Shown here: positions 1 through 10,667 of the stretch, one piece after another | How the letters are laid out: the number at the start of each line of letters is the position of its first letter | Numbering within the stretch: position 1 is the first letter of the stretch | DNA from: Moniliella sp. 'wahieum' | Lineage: Eukaryota; Basidiomycota; Moniliellomycetes; Moniliellales; Moniliellaceae | Reading direction: 5' to 3' | Assembly: GCA_003971905.1 (NCBI GenBank) | Contig: RSEE01000030.1 | Coordinates: forward strand, 10,001 to 74,000 | DNA length: 64,000 nt | Program-made: the position numbers and the translations under genes | The notes under the pieces: generated by a model | What the model saw: the letters and a program-made list of their open reading frames with translations, nothing else | The model's database searches: none | What the model was told of the DNA's origin: nothing

Positions 1-1176
1 GCAGAAGCTCGTGTGAGAACAATTTATGAGGTAAAGCGAATGATTAGAGGCCTTGGGGACGAAATGTTCTTAACCTATCTCAAACTTTAAATGCGTAAGA
101 AGCACTTGCTGCTTGGTTGAGCTTGTGCGTTGAATGTGAGTTTCTAGTGGGCCATTTTTGGTAAGCAGAACTGGCGATGCGGATGAACCGATCGTGTGGT
201 TAAGGAGCCAGAGTACACGCTCATGAGACACCACAAAGGTGTTGGTACATCTAGACAGTTGGACGGTGGCCATGGAAGTCGGAATCCGCTAAGGAGTGTG
301 TAAAACTCACCAACCGAATGTACTAGCCCTGAAAATGGATGGCGCTGAAGCGTGTCTCCCATACCACACCTTTCGTGCCAGAGTTGTGCGCGAAAGAGTA
401 GGCAGGCGCGGGGGTTTTGTGCCGAAGCGTTGGGCGTGAGCCTGCGTGGAACGGCCCCTGGTGCAGATCTTGGTGGCAGTAGCAAATATTCAAGCGAGTA
501 ACCTTGAAGACTGAAGTGGAGAAAGGTTCCATGGTAACAGCAGTTGGACATGGGTGAGCCGATCCTAAACCGATAGGCTGATGCTGATCCATAGCACCCT
601 TTTGGGGGGTTGTGGTTCGGGAAAGGGAAGACGGTTAAGATCCGTCGCCGGGATGAGGATGTATGGAGCGGTAACGCAAGCAAGCAGGAGACGCTGGCGA
701 GTACCCCAGGAAGAGTTTTCTTTTCTGCTTAACCATGCTGAGAATGCGCGTGGAATCGGGTTATCCGGAGAGACGGTGCAGGGCGTGGGAAGAGTGCTGG
801 CGCTACGCTGGCATCTGGTGTGTGCTCGACGGCCCGTGAAAATCCTGGTGCGTGTTAGTCTCTCGCCCGGTCGTACTGATCACCGCAGCAGGTCTCCAAG
901 TGAAGAGCCTCTAGTTGAAACGAGAACGTAGGTAAGGGAAGTCGGCAAATTTGATCCGTAACTTGGGAGAAGGATTGGCTCCAAGGCTTGGGTGCTGGCC
1001 GGGGCGTGCGGGTGGGGGCCTGGGCTGCCGGGGGCGCAAGCTCCTGGCGGCTGGCGGCGCGCTGCGGCGCGGTCCGAAAGGTGCGCTGAACAAGCGACTT
1101 GGAACTGGTACGGACGCGGGAATCTGACTGTCTAATTAAAACATAGCATTGCGATGGCCATAACGTGGTGTTGACG

Positions 1177-1210
<34 letters not shown>

Positions 1211-1226
1211 AGTGAAGAGATTCAAC

Positions 1227-1264
<38 letters not shown>

Positions 1265-1341
1265 CTTAGGTAGCCAAATGCCTCGTCATTTAATTCGTGA
1301 CGCGCATGAATGGATTAACGAGACTCCCACTGTCCCTATCT
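1..1341 (+). rRNA. Large-subunit (25S/28S) rRNA, internal fragment
   Basis: The plus strand follows the conserved eukaryotic LSU rRNA from the block beginning GCAGAAGCTCGTGTGAGAAC through the segments around GTGGGCCATTTTTGGTAAGC, GGACGGTGGCCATGGAAGTC and GACGGCCCGTGAAAATCC, up to AACGAGACTCCCACTGTCC and CCCTATCT. It is internal: the 5' part lies off the left edge, and at 1341/1342 the homology stops although rRNA should continue with ACTATCTAGCGAAACC. A variable GC-rich expansion segment sits at about 980-1090. Small indels against the conserved core are visible: GTAACTTGGGAG lacks a C found in most fungi, and ATGACTCTCTCTTAGG replaces the near-universal ATGACTCTCTTAAGG. These fit either sequencing errors or a decayed rDNA copy. 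Whether it is the edge of the rDNA array, an orphan copy or a chimeric join cannot be decided here. Confidence 0.93.
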
Positions 1342-4300
1342 GGTCGGAAGGTCAGTCGAGGCCTTGATTGAAGCGGCACATAATCGGCATCTCTGCCCCC
1401 CCTCTCTCTTCGGAGAGAGGGGGGCTTTGCACCCCTGAAAGCCAACCCTACTGTGAACCATACGACAAATTGATAAGGAAAAAAGAGTGGAAAAGAAAGT
1501 GAATTTGCTCTTTGATCCCCTCTCCCCTTTCACCTGTTGCCTCTCTCTTACGGAAACCCCCCTGTAAGTTTCCGACTTGTGGATATACTGACCCTCTCCC
1601 GACCTGCACGTATGCGCGACCCTTGGAGACACTGACTTGTGCATATATCGGAGCAGGAAGGCCGCCCGTCTTAGTGACGACACGCACTGAGTCTGGAGTG
1701 CTTTTTTAATGCCCCTGCAGCCCGCACGGGACTGCTCCCCCCCCCCCCATTGACCAATGCCTGCCCCCATTATATCCCCTTACTCAACCATTACCATCAC
1801 CAGCAGCCATATAAATGTGAAAGCGTGACCGCATCCCGTCCGATCTACGATGGTCACACAGCATCACTCAGTCTCAGTATATAATACCGCGATGGAATAA
1901 GAAGAGGCCCACGTGGGAATCCTCGGTGCCGTCTAGTTCTTTCTGCATCCTCCTCCGCTCAGCTGTGTATCAGTTCACATAGCCCCCGTCCAGAGCTCCA
2001 TTGCGTATACCAAAGAGGCCCTGTCGCCACACTGCCCACCAGTAAGCAGTTACACCCACATATGCAAGTACTTCCCAACATTGCACCCTTGCCCCTGCCC
2101 AACCGACCGACCCCCAGCCTTACTCTAGCCAAGTGGTACCCTACCCACCCTCTTCTCTTCTACTAATACCACTCGAATGCAACGCCAGCGATTTGGAGCA
2201 ATACCGTTCTTCCCTTAGGCGTTGATAGTGTGGTTGCGGATCTAATCCCAATCCTACTGCCGTATAAGCCCGTGCACGTGCGTCGACAGGGTTGGCATCA
2301 CTGTTGGTCTGGGCTGTGTCCGCCTGCTCCCTTTACCCCACCACCACCACCACCGCGTATACCAAGCATTGTTCCGGCCAGCATTTCAGCATGCGCGTTG
2401 GCCCTGCTGACCTCGGCGGGGGTGACCAATGAGAGGCCTTTCGAGGTATGTGGGTGCAAAGCCAGGCACCATTCTCCGAAGCAGGTGCTCAATCCTCCTC
2501 TCAAAACAAGCGGATGGAGGAGTGCCCACGATCATGTCCGTTTCCAGAGGGCTGCTGAGCATTTCATCTTCATCGCCGCTTCGTTCAAAGTGTGAGCGCT
2601 AATTGTACCAACCCGGCGCGAAGCATCGAGACCGCTTTCCCTAACCTGGCGCCGCGACAGCCGTCATTGGGGCCTCAAACAGTCTCTCGCCCGCTCTGGT
2701 CCGGCGTGCCTGTGCTGTGGGTCATTGCCAAGAGGTGCAAGCGATGCGTGCATTCGTTCACCAGTCTTGCTAACACCATCATGCCGCTCGGTGCCGAGGC
2801 CCAGTGGAGGGTAGCCGCCCTGTATGGAAGCGGAGCGGAGAGGCCAAGACCTGCTGGGCAAGGCAGAGCGCAGCGTGTGCTCATCGTTCCCTTGTCTCTC
2901 TGAGGGCGTGGCTTGTGGGACGCGCTTAGTTTGGTGATGGCTCTGGCTTGCGGCTTTGAGTGACCGCATCACGCACCTCACGGGTTCCCTGCGTTTTTCG
3001 TCGTCTGTACGTCCATCCCCCTCAAGTCGCGGCCGGCGTGCAATGCATGGCCACCGCACCCTACAAAGATAAGGCTGGCTTATCCTCGGAACCACGCCCA
3101 CGTGTCCTGGCTCGAGCTGAATGTAGACCGTGTGGAGTGGTTGTACATCCGGTGTCCGGGAGCAGTTCGGGGGGCTGCTGAACGAGAGGGGGGGGGCGAA
3201 CGCGCAGGACGAGTGGTGCGTCCTGGCCGCTGCACTGGCGATCGTCGTGGCACGCAAGGATAGACGTGGGTGATCGATGGCGATGGAGGCGGCTTGTGAG
3301 AGAAGTGCAAGATTGAAACAATGCAGTGGCTGGCTGACCAACCCATGCATCAAATCGCCCGCCGGCAGAGCGTCGAACCTTCCACTCGCTCGTTCCCAAC
3401 CTTTCTACCTCCTCTCGCTTCGTCTCCTCTGCCTTGCCCGCTGCCTCCACATTCTGGCTGGCACCGCCATTTCAAGGGCCACCTGCGAGAGCCAACGGAA
3501 AATCCAAGGCAAAGCTGGACCGCCACTTGGATCCGGTCTCGACGGTGGCATAGGAGTGGGGAGCCTATGACCATCTTTGGCCCATCGTGCCACGCAACGC
3601 CTATCTCCAACCGTAACCAAGAGGACCCCTCGTCTACCCTCATCCCTGCCGTCCCTCCCTGAACCCTCATTTCCCCCTTTGCCTTAAGCCAGATTGAGCG
3701 GATGGGCGGCCTCCAACGCGTGGTGCGCGCCTGGATTCTCAGCTCGAAACGCATCACTCTTCGCCCACCTGCACCGTGTTGCCATCTGTTCATCTCCTGT
3801 TTCTCTGTCTGACCACAACAGGAACAAGAATATGGGAGGCGTTGGGTATCGATTGCCCGTGACTAGAGCCCCATGTCGTACGTTCCGACCATGCAGCCTA
3901 TAATGGCTGCGTATGCCTTCCCCTATGGCGTGGGAACCAATACCACTTCAACAAAATACAGGTCAAACAATTTCGACACAACGAAAAAACACTACAAGAA
4001 TCTCGAACCTAGGAACGGCGCTTGCCAGGTACGCGTTGACCGTTGAGGGCAAAGGACGAGCGCAACAAATGGGCACATTGTTGGGTTCGAGAGGGATCCC
4101 TGGCCGTGATTAAGGGAGCGGGGACGCAGGGGGGCGCACTGTGCCTTCATTGCCAGATCGCCCATCAATAAGGGCTGCGCTCGCTCGCATCCGTGCGGGG
4201 AACATGGCGGCGAGATATGGATGGCCGAACCGATAGGGGCATGCCGCGCACGGCGAGTATGTTGTGAAGGGGTGTGTATAATATCCTCATCCCAGCCCAG

Positions 4301-4799
4301 TGCACTCCCCGTCGGGGGGGGGGGGTTCGATCATTGTCCCACAAACAGCCACAATAACTGAGCCGTGGGTTAAAGCAACCAAAATGCCGACGTTCAGCCT
4401 GAACGCCCTTAACTTCGGGCCCTCTCTAATCTTCTTGCCCTTGACTCAGTGGTTTCTTCGTCCTTCTTGTGAACGCTAACACTTGTGGCTACGCCCCAAA
4501 CGTCATCTATCTTCCACACTATTCTAAGTTCGTGTTGGTACCGAATAGTGTCTGTCCAGCCAAGAACTGTTACTCGCCAAGGGTCAGGAGAAACGCAATC
4601 AATGATGTAGCAAGTCAGCATGGAGAGATGAAGGGGTGTGTGAGGTGGCCAATTGAAAGCATATAAATCCCAGCACGACACATTCTGTCGGCCCTACTTG
4701 ATCCGCTTTTGTACTTGCGAAACAGTAGGATCGACGGAAGTTGAGCCAGTCGTGCCGTTGGGAATCGCGGTCGGGCTGATCGCAGGAAGGCCGTTGCTA
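1342..4799. other. Gene-free interval after the rRNA break
   Basis: I see no recognisable protein, rRNA or tRNA in these 3.5 kb. Reading frames are short, mostly lack an ATG start and show no family motif. The stretch holds a strong hairpin at 1397-1424, a C tract near 1739-1750 and a G tract near 4312-4324. Nothing here matches the missing part of the LSU rRNA. It could be rDNA spacer joined out of register, an unrecognised insertion element, or ordinary intergenic DNA. Confidence 0.5.
1397..1424 (+). repeat. Perfect 12-bp hairpin with TTCG loop
   Basis: CCCCCCTCTCTC (1397-1408) and GAGAGAGGGGGG (1413-1424) are exact reverse complements around the loop TTCG, a C(UUCG)G tetraloop if transcribed. 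It lies 56 bases past the rRNA break. Function unknown; it could act as an RNA stability or 3'-end structure. Confidence 0.7.
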
Positions 4800-6252
4800 T
4801 TAGGGGGTGATTCCGGTCGCTTTTGGGGGGGCGACCTTGAAACAGGCCGTTCCAAACTCGGTGGTGATGGTGGTAATGACATAATGCGCAAAGTGGAGAT
4901 AGATAGAGGGTGGCGAAAAGCAAGGAACCATAGATGGTGTAGCGGACGGCCACCGCAGAGGATTGCAGCATGAGAAGCGAGCATCCGCCGCCCCAAGGCA
5001 GATCCATACCAACATAGCGTTCCAATAGGGGAATGGACCTGGGTCACATGGGCCACAATCATGAGACCGACATTGTAGGCGAAGGCCATGCCCCAAAACA
5101 GGCAGAAAGGAATGAAGGTGTACGGGTCAGCCACGATCTGGGACTTTGCGCCGTGAGCCAGAGGGAAATCGCCACTGCTTGCACCACGAATGGACCAAAC
5201 CCAACACAGGCGTGACGCGTGAAAGACCCCGTTGCTTGCGTGACACGGCCACATTACCATAGCTCGTCAACACGTTGACCAACAATGCTACCCCTGATAG
5301 GGCCAAGAAAACTTCGTTCAGTGCGAAGTTGGACCGAAGCAGAACGGACGACGACTGGACGAAGTCAAGGCGGTACAACTGGGTGACCAGCAAGCCTCGA
5401 TCCCAAAAGGAAGGGCCACCAAGCAATGCCGTAAGTACATAGACGGCGCAGATGAGCAAGATGCCCTCCACGGGACCACTGAAAGCGGAGAGATAGAGTG
5501 TACCAGTATGATACTCCTCCCAGGTGGTGAGATAGAAGTTGGACAGGGTTGCGACCATGGACATGACCGTCCAGTAGCTGCGCCCTACATTCAAAGCCTG
5601 GCAGCAGAGAATGCACTCCAAAGTGGTGTTGATCGCATCACATCCGTGGTCAAACATTTCGCCCAGCGGGCCGGCCATGCCCGTGCGCCTAGCCTGCTTT
5701 CCGTCAATCGCGTCAAGCGATTGGTACATGAACAACCCCAGCGAAAAACTGTTCAAAAAAGCAATTTAGTTTCTACCCCAGAGGCACCCTTAAGGAAGGA
5801 AGAACGCACGTGAGGTAAAGCCAAGAGGGCATCGGTATCGCTCCACCCTTGCCAGTGATAAGCGAGGAAAAGGAGAATCCATCCACAGGTTCAGCAGTAA
5901 GGACGCTCTTGGGCACGCCATAGTTAGACCAAAGAGGCCGAACAGGAGGAACGCCGCCACTGGCCGCGTGGCCAGTGATGGCCTGGGAAGCGAGACAATT
6001 TTGATCTCCTGAGCGGCCGTGCCGGCCTGCATCGAGGCGTCGTACCAGAAGAGGTTGAGCACATTGATGGCGACGAGAACCAACCCGAAAGAGTGATGGT
6101 GTTGGGCGCAATCCAGGTGGGGAAGAGAGAGACGAGCCATGTCCAGTAAGGCCCAAGCAGGTGCTTGCTCAAGAGAGACTCGTCTGTGTGCTGTAGCGGT
6201 AGTTCCACAGGTTGGCGCGGCGTGGCGCGGGGATGTAGTCGAAGATGGCCAT
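4800..6252 (-). CDS. EPT1/CPT1: Ethanolamine-/cholinephosphotransferase (Kennedy pathway)
   Basis: Transfers phosphocholine or phosphoethanolamine from the CDP-alcohol to diacylglycerol, in ER or Golgi membranes. The complete CDP-alcohol phosphotransferase signature DGx2ARx8Gx3Dx3D is present (DGKQARRTG...GEMFDHGCD, about 5640-5720). The N-terminal exon reads MAIFDYIPAPRRANLWNYRY, then ESLLSKHLLGPYW and LFPTWIAPNTITLSG, as in the family. Start chosen at the ATG at 6252 for this reason. An intron of about 61 nt lies at 5749-5809, between SWLYLT and FSLGLFMYQ. Several hydrophobic segments follow, with the C-terminal FAHYVITTITTEFGTACFKV. At least three frameshifts break the frame (after the N-terminal YS, near 5200, and in 4900-5050). 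The TAA at 4800 ends the frame that matches the family; another frame runs on to 4694. CPT1 and EPT1 cannot be told apart from the sequence. Confidence 0.88.
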
Positions 6253-6706
6253 GGGGGGCAAGAGAACGAGGGCGGCGCACGACGATGCGGATGCACACAC
6301 AGGCCGCTGTGCCGGTGGTGGCCTCCGACACGGCTGAGGCCGGTTACCCCAGCCTTAGCAGGCACAGCCGAGCAGTGCTGAGAAAAAGCACAGTGGTTAC
6401 GTCATCGGCATAATCAAGGGCATTTGATATCCATTGGAACCAAGCTGTGCATGCCATATCTATCGATCGAGGGCCCTCGCAGCCTGTCGCAGCCTGCTGA
6501 CAGACGGCCTCGACGTTTCGATGCGGACGTGCGATGGAAAGCACACTGATGTTCTATGGCCAACAAGGACGTTATTGATACCGTGCCGCTGCACTGCAGT
6601 CCGTCCACCTTCTTCTGGATGCGGGAAACATGATATCCGACCTATGGGGTGTGGTGGGAGTGATGGCAATGATGGGATCCATGGCAAGGTCCGCCAGACA
6701 AGGACC
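6253..6706. other. Intergenic, upstream of CPT1/EPT1 gene
   Basis: 454 bp between the stop of GTR1 and the start of the phosphotransferase gene, both on the minus strand. It should hold the 3' UTR of the former and the promoter of the latter. I recognise no specific element. Confidence 0.4.
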
Positions 6707-8130
6707 CTACGTCAGGCTTTCATTCTCTTGCCTCCTAAACTCGGCTCGCGACATATCGACGTTGATCTTGATCGCAGGCAGCTCTACAAACAGGAAAAGA
6801 CTCGGTCAGTAACCAGGCCCGCGCCCACACCCACTCTATCATCAAAAAAACGCACCGATACTTGGATCAGCCACCACAACAAGAATGATCATGTGACGGG
6901 TGAGCTGGTCCATGTACACCGTATACGCGCCAGTCCGAATCTCGAGACCAGCAAAGTTGGATTGTTGCCGTCTGTACCGGACCAACACACAGAGCAGCCT
7001 GTTGTAAGCACGTGGAAGCAACTCGAGAACAACGGGTAGGAGGAGGAAAGGAGACGTACCGAGTCACCTCGCGCAGCTTCTTGACCATCGTCGTAATTCT
7101 CAAATCGATTGGGGCTCAGGACCCCATTTGAGCCGGACCCGTATCGGAATAGCCGATGTCCGAGCTCCGCTGATGCTTCCAATACTGTGTGGAGTCGACT
7201 CATCATCCAATCCAGATGAATCCGAGTCATAATCGGAGCTCGCGCTCGACCGCCGCCCATTCGACCTGCCGGCGACTGGCCTGCGTTCTGCTCACCCCGT
7301 TGCGTATCCTCCGGAGCGGTGCTGCGAGCGATTAAAAGTAAGGTCGAGTACTCAAGTAGCACTACTTCCGCCGCCGAGCATACTCGAGCCAGGCTCGATA
7401 ATCGGTGCTCGAGGGCCTCCACATAATCTGGAATGGGTACGCATGATACGCGACCAGGCCTTTCAAAGCAGCCCAGGGATGTCACCAGGCGGCCGTTGCT
7501 ACGCGCAAGGAATGGGTACAAAGGATGAGTTGGTTAAGATGCACATACCTTATAAAGGGACTCGTCATGGATGCTGGTAGGAAAGTAGCGAACGTTGGGC
7601 GATTCAAAGCGGCCTTGAAAACGGGATTGCCTCGCCCCTCGAGGCGCGCCTTGACGGTTTCGAACACCTCGTTCTGATCCTCATCCCGAATCAGGTCCAT
7701 CTTGTGCAGTAGACATATGACAGGCGTCCCCGGGGACAAGCGCTGAAGTACATTTACACAGTCGCTGCACCAGCAATGTTAACTTGGGCGTGGAAAAACG
7801 CAGCAACAGGGTTGTACCTACCGAAGTAGTTCTCGTCCAGCGACATCTCAAACTGGTCGCCCCGCACATCGTACACATAGACAAGCAGTTGCACTCCCGT
7901 GAAAATCTCGTCTGCTTTTCGGTTGAGCCAGCCGTCGATGTAGCGATCTTGGCCGCCACAATCCCAGATTGAGCTTGAGGCTGGTGAGAAAGTTGATGTG
8001 GGTGTGCTCCAGGCCAACAGTGGTGCCAAGTCGGGCGGTTGTCAATGGGGCGGTAACCAGAGAAGATGACGCTGCGCATCGATGTCTTCCCGCACCCGGA
8101 GCGTCCCATCAGCACGAGCTTCTTGCGCAT
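6707..8130 (-). CDS. GTR1: Rag-family GTPase Gtr1 (RagA/B-like)
   Basis: Small GTPase that with Gtr2 relays amino-acid signals to TORC1 at the vacuole. It starts MRKKLVLMGRSGCGKTSMRS with an intact P-loop (GRSGCGKTS). The next segment shows the G3 motif LWDCGGQD, seen as IWDCGGQDRYIDG. The G4 motif is HKMDL, in PVICLLHKMDLIRDEDQ. The C-terminal Rag (roadblock-like) half reads PDYVEALEHRLSSLARVCSA, AEVVLLEYSTLLLIARS, then HRFENYDD, MVKKLREVTR and GLEIRTGAYTVYMDQLTRHM. A last intron follows the DPSI codons (donor GTGCGT, acceptor TTTGTAG) before LPAIKINVDMSRAEFRRQ and a TAG at 6707-6709. Frameshifts occur around the switch I region (expected after GYRPIDNR) and between later exons. It is divergent from the eIF3j gene, with 344 bp between starts. 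Confidence 0.88.
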
Positions 8131-8474
8131 GCTGGGCGAGGGAGGCAGCGGTGGATACGCAAGCGCCGGCTGGTGAAGGTAGGAGATGGGCACTCCTCGA
8201 TCGTCGCGTATCGGTCCGCGTGGGGGCGCAAGTTCAGCCAGCGTCCCACCACCCGCCAGCCAGCACCACCAACAGGGGTGACCGGTGATCAGTGATCGCC
8301 CACAGATGCGATCACCCATAGCCCCCAAGGCGGAATAAAACCAGCACTGCCCCCCTGCCAAGGGTCCCTTTTAAATATTCCGCCCCGTCTCCTCTCTCTT
8401 CTCCAATAAAGCTCCTCTGCCTCCTCACCGATCATCTGGCCGCTCCCCGACCATCTCTCGAGCGACCACCCACC
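8131..8474. promoter_or_regulatory. Divergent promoter region GTR1 / eIF3j
   Basis: 344 bp separate the two ATGs, so both promoters must lie here or overlap. At 8277-8300 there is a GATC-rich tandem, GGTGACCGGTGATCAGTGATC, related to motifs upstream of other genes in the window. A pyrimidine-rich stretch precedes the eIF3j start. Confidence 0.5.
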
Positions 8475-9511
8475 ATGTCGGACCTTAGCGATTGGGGTAC
8501 GTGCTCGCTGGCTCTGGACACCAGCTCCTTTTTTTTCGTGTCCATATCTGACTCGTGCGCACCGTTTTCCCCAATACAGATGCCTCGTCGGGCGACGAGA
8601 GGAAGGCCGCACCTGTCCCGCCCAAGCCGAAAGCTCCTGTTGCTCGGTCTATGGCCGCCGCACGTTTGACGACGAGGAAGATGAATTGAAGGTGCGCTGT
8701 GTTGATGGAAACTCGCTTTATACTCCTTTGCGCCTGTTCTAACCCGACCCTGCCCCTGCAACCACCAGGACGACTGGGAAGAGGAAGATGAGGCGCCTAA
8801 ACCTCAACCAGTCCTTGCCCCGCCCAAGAAAAAGGCAACCTGAAGAAAAAGTTGGCCGAGAAGGAGGCTGCAGAGCGCCGTCGTGCGAGCTTGGGCTTGA
8901 TGTTCGTCTTACCGACTCGTTCGTTGCGCATGTATGTGGCACTGACCCAATCGACTCTGGCGACGGACGAATCTGAAGAAGAGGAGGACCCAATCGAGAA
9001 AAAGAAGCGTGACAAGGAGATGCAGCTTCAGTCGGACCTGGACAATGCTGCTGCACTTCTTGGTCAGACCAGTCTGCAGGACACAACGCCGGACGCAGGT
9101 CTGGCCGCCCTCAAAGGTGCCAAGCCGGTGACGAAGGGTGACTGGGAAAAATTGGCCCAGGACATTTATACCAAGGTGATTTCTGGTTACGCTGGTCGCG
9201 CCGGATACGATAAGTTCTTGGGCCAGCCCTCACTCTGCTTGTGGCGGACAAGATGCGTGACACCGACATGCGTCTGACGGCGACCAAGTTGCGTGATCTG
9301 GCTGAGAAGAAAGCGCGAGCTGAGAAGGAGGCGAAAAAGACAGGTGGCCAAAAGAAACCTAAGCCCAAGAACTGAGCACAGCGAGCGCCAAGGACGGGAT
9401 CGATATTACCAACTGTGTGTACTTTTGCTCTATTCCTGCGCAGGAAAGGGATGGAGTGCTGACAATGGGCTGCCAGACGACGAGGGGCTCTCGGACGACT
9501 CGTTCATGTAA
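8475..9511 (+). CDS. HCR1: Translation initiation factor eIF3 subunit J
   Basis: eIF3j/Hcr1 is a loosely bound eIF3 subunit that helps place the 40S subunit and supports termination and rRNA processing. The start MSDLSDW is followed by an 83-nt intron (8497-8579). Then come an acidic N-terminal region with DDEEDEL and DDWEEEDE, a lysine-rich stretch AEKEAAERRR, and the conserved middle around DNAAALLGQTSLQD and AKPVTKGDWEKLAQDIYTKV. The C-terminal basic helix is ADKMRDTDMRLTATKLRDLA. The last exon, after a short intron near 9417-9447, encodes DNGLPDDEGLSDDSFM, the acidic ending with terminal FM common in fungal homologues; the stop is at 9509-9511. Frameshifts: CGTTTGACGAC for expected CGTTTTGACGAC, ACCTGAAG for ACCCTGAAG, and one near 9375. 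Without correction a premature TGA appears at 9373. Confidence 0.87.
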
Positions 9512-10269
9512 ACAAAGACTGCATGTGCGGCATTTGTTGCAACAACGTACGTCATAATGATGGATGAATCAGGCTAAGCGGATAGAGAGGTGTGCCCAGC
9601 AGCTCTCTCCACAGCATGTTGCAACCGTTACGAATGGTGGCACCGTTCGTCATTTATAGCACGTGCAACTGAACAATTTGTCGGTCTGGATGTCCAAGAC
9701 TGGGATGGAGGGTCGGACAGAAAAGTCAATATGAGAGCAAATGCTAAGCGGGATGGACCTTCAAGGTGTGTCGGCCCGTGGATGGACCCGAATTGTGGGG
9801 CTGGCACACGAATAAGTCAGACACGGGAGGAAACTAGCTCTGGTGGGTGTGCAGTGGCCAATGTGGGGTTCAAGTCAATCTTGGTGCCAAGCTCCAGCAG
9901 CCATTGTGTTTAGCACCGGAGGGAGGAGAGGAAGCGCAAGGAAGATGCAAAGTAGTATCAACAGCGTGCGGTGGTTGTACTGATTTGCCCAAGTACCAGC
10001 TTGGCCTGGCAGCTTGACCAAACCACCATTGGAGGGTTCTTTTCGTGCCGAGTGCGAACCTGTCCTGTGCTGCGGGCAATGAGACCTTAGAAAAAATGAT
10101 CGCGTCTAGCCAACGTAGCCAATAGACACACGTCAAACGCACCGCCGCCGGCACACCACCACGCCGAGCATCATTGCCGGACGCAGTGGCGAGCGCCCCA
10201 ATCTTTTGTGGCAGGGGGTGTACAAGCGGTGGCCGAGGGGTGCCCGACCGAGAGCTGTGGCAGGGTAAG

Positions 10270-10290
10270 TTAAACGTTAAACGTTAAACG
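10270..10290 (+). repeat. Three tandem TTAAACG heptamers
   Basis: TTAAACG occurs three times in a row, 378-398 bp upstream of the RHO2 start codon. It contains overlapping AACGTT cores, the centre of a motif seen at other intergenic sites in this window. Confidence 0.7.
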
Positions 10291-10403
10291 CTCGCGAGGA
10301 CACCTGCGCTGCCATCCGGCTGGACCAGCCTGGAGCGCGGAGCGTGGAACCACGAGCCACGGCTGCCGCTTGCCGCTTGCCGCGACCCAGCCCAGCGCCG
10401 GTG

Positions 10404-10415
10404 GACACTGGCGCC
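10404..10415 (+). promoter_or_regulatory. GACACTGGCGCC element upstream of RHO2
   Basis: Matches the CACACTGGCGCC element found upstream of four other plus-strand genes. It lies 264 bp before the RHO2 ATG. The TGGCGC core resembles E2F/MBF-type sites. Function inferred from recurrence only. Confidence 0.45.
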
Positions 10416-10667
10416 CCGCCTGGCGCGCCCTAAACCAGTGATTTGCAACCCTACCCCTGCTGGTTTTTTTGGCACCGGCGTGCTTCTCTGCCCCCACTGG
10501 GTGCTACCACCGCTCCACAGCCCCCGCCGCCCACTCCTGCCGCCCCTGAGGCGCTCCATCCGCCCACTCGCACCCGCCCCAGCTGGGTCCCCGCCCTCCC
10601 CCCCCCTCCCCCACCTCTCCCCCCCCTCTCCCACCTCGCCGCTCCCAAGGAGAGCCTGTCTCCTGCC

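Larger units (their letters stand above)
9512..10667. other. Intergenic upstream of RHO2
   Basis: No coding signal is seen in about 1.15 kb. The right part carries a triple heptamer repeat (10270-10290) and a GACACTGGCGCC element (10404-10415). A long C-rich, pyrimidine-biased tract at about 10540-10660 directly precedes the RHO2 ATG, as in many fungal promoters. Confidence 0.45.

Noticed and set aside
2664..3353. A 229-codon open frame on the minus strand
   Set aside because: It has no ATG start, no motif and random-looking composition; long open frames are common by chance at this base composition.
4312..4345. GGTTCGATC after a long G tract, resembling a tRNA T-loop
   Set aside because: No matching stem or upstream tRNA arms.
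1342..4799. A full R1- or R2-type retrotransposon inserted in the rRNA
   Set aside because: No reverse transcriptase or endonuclease motif on either strand; only the position of the break suggests it.
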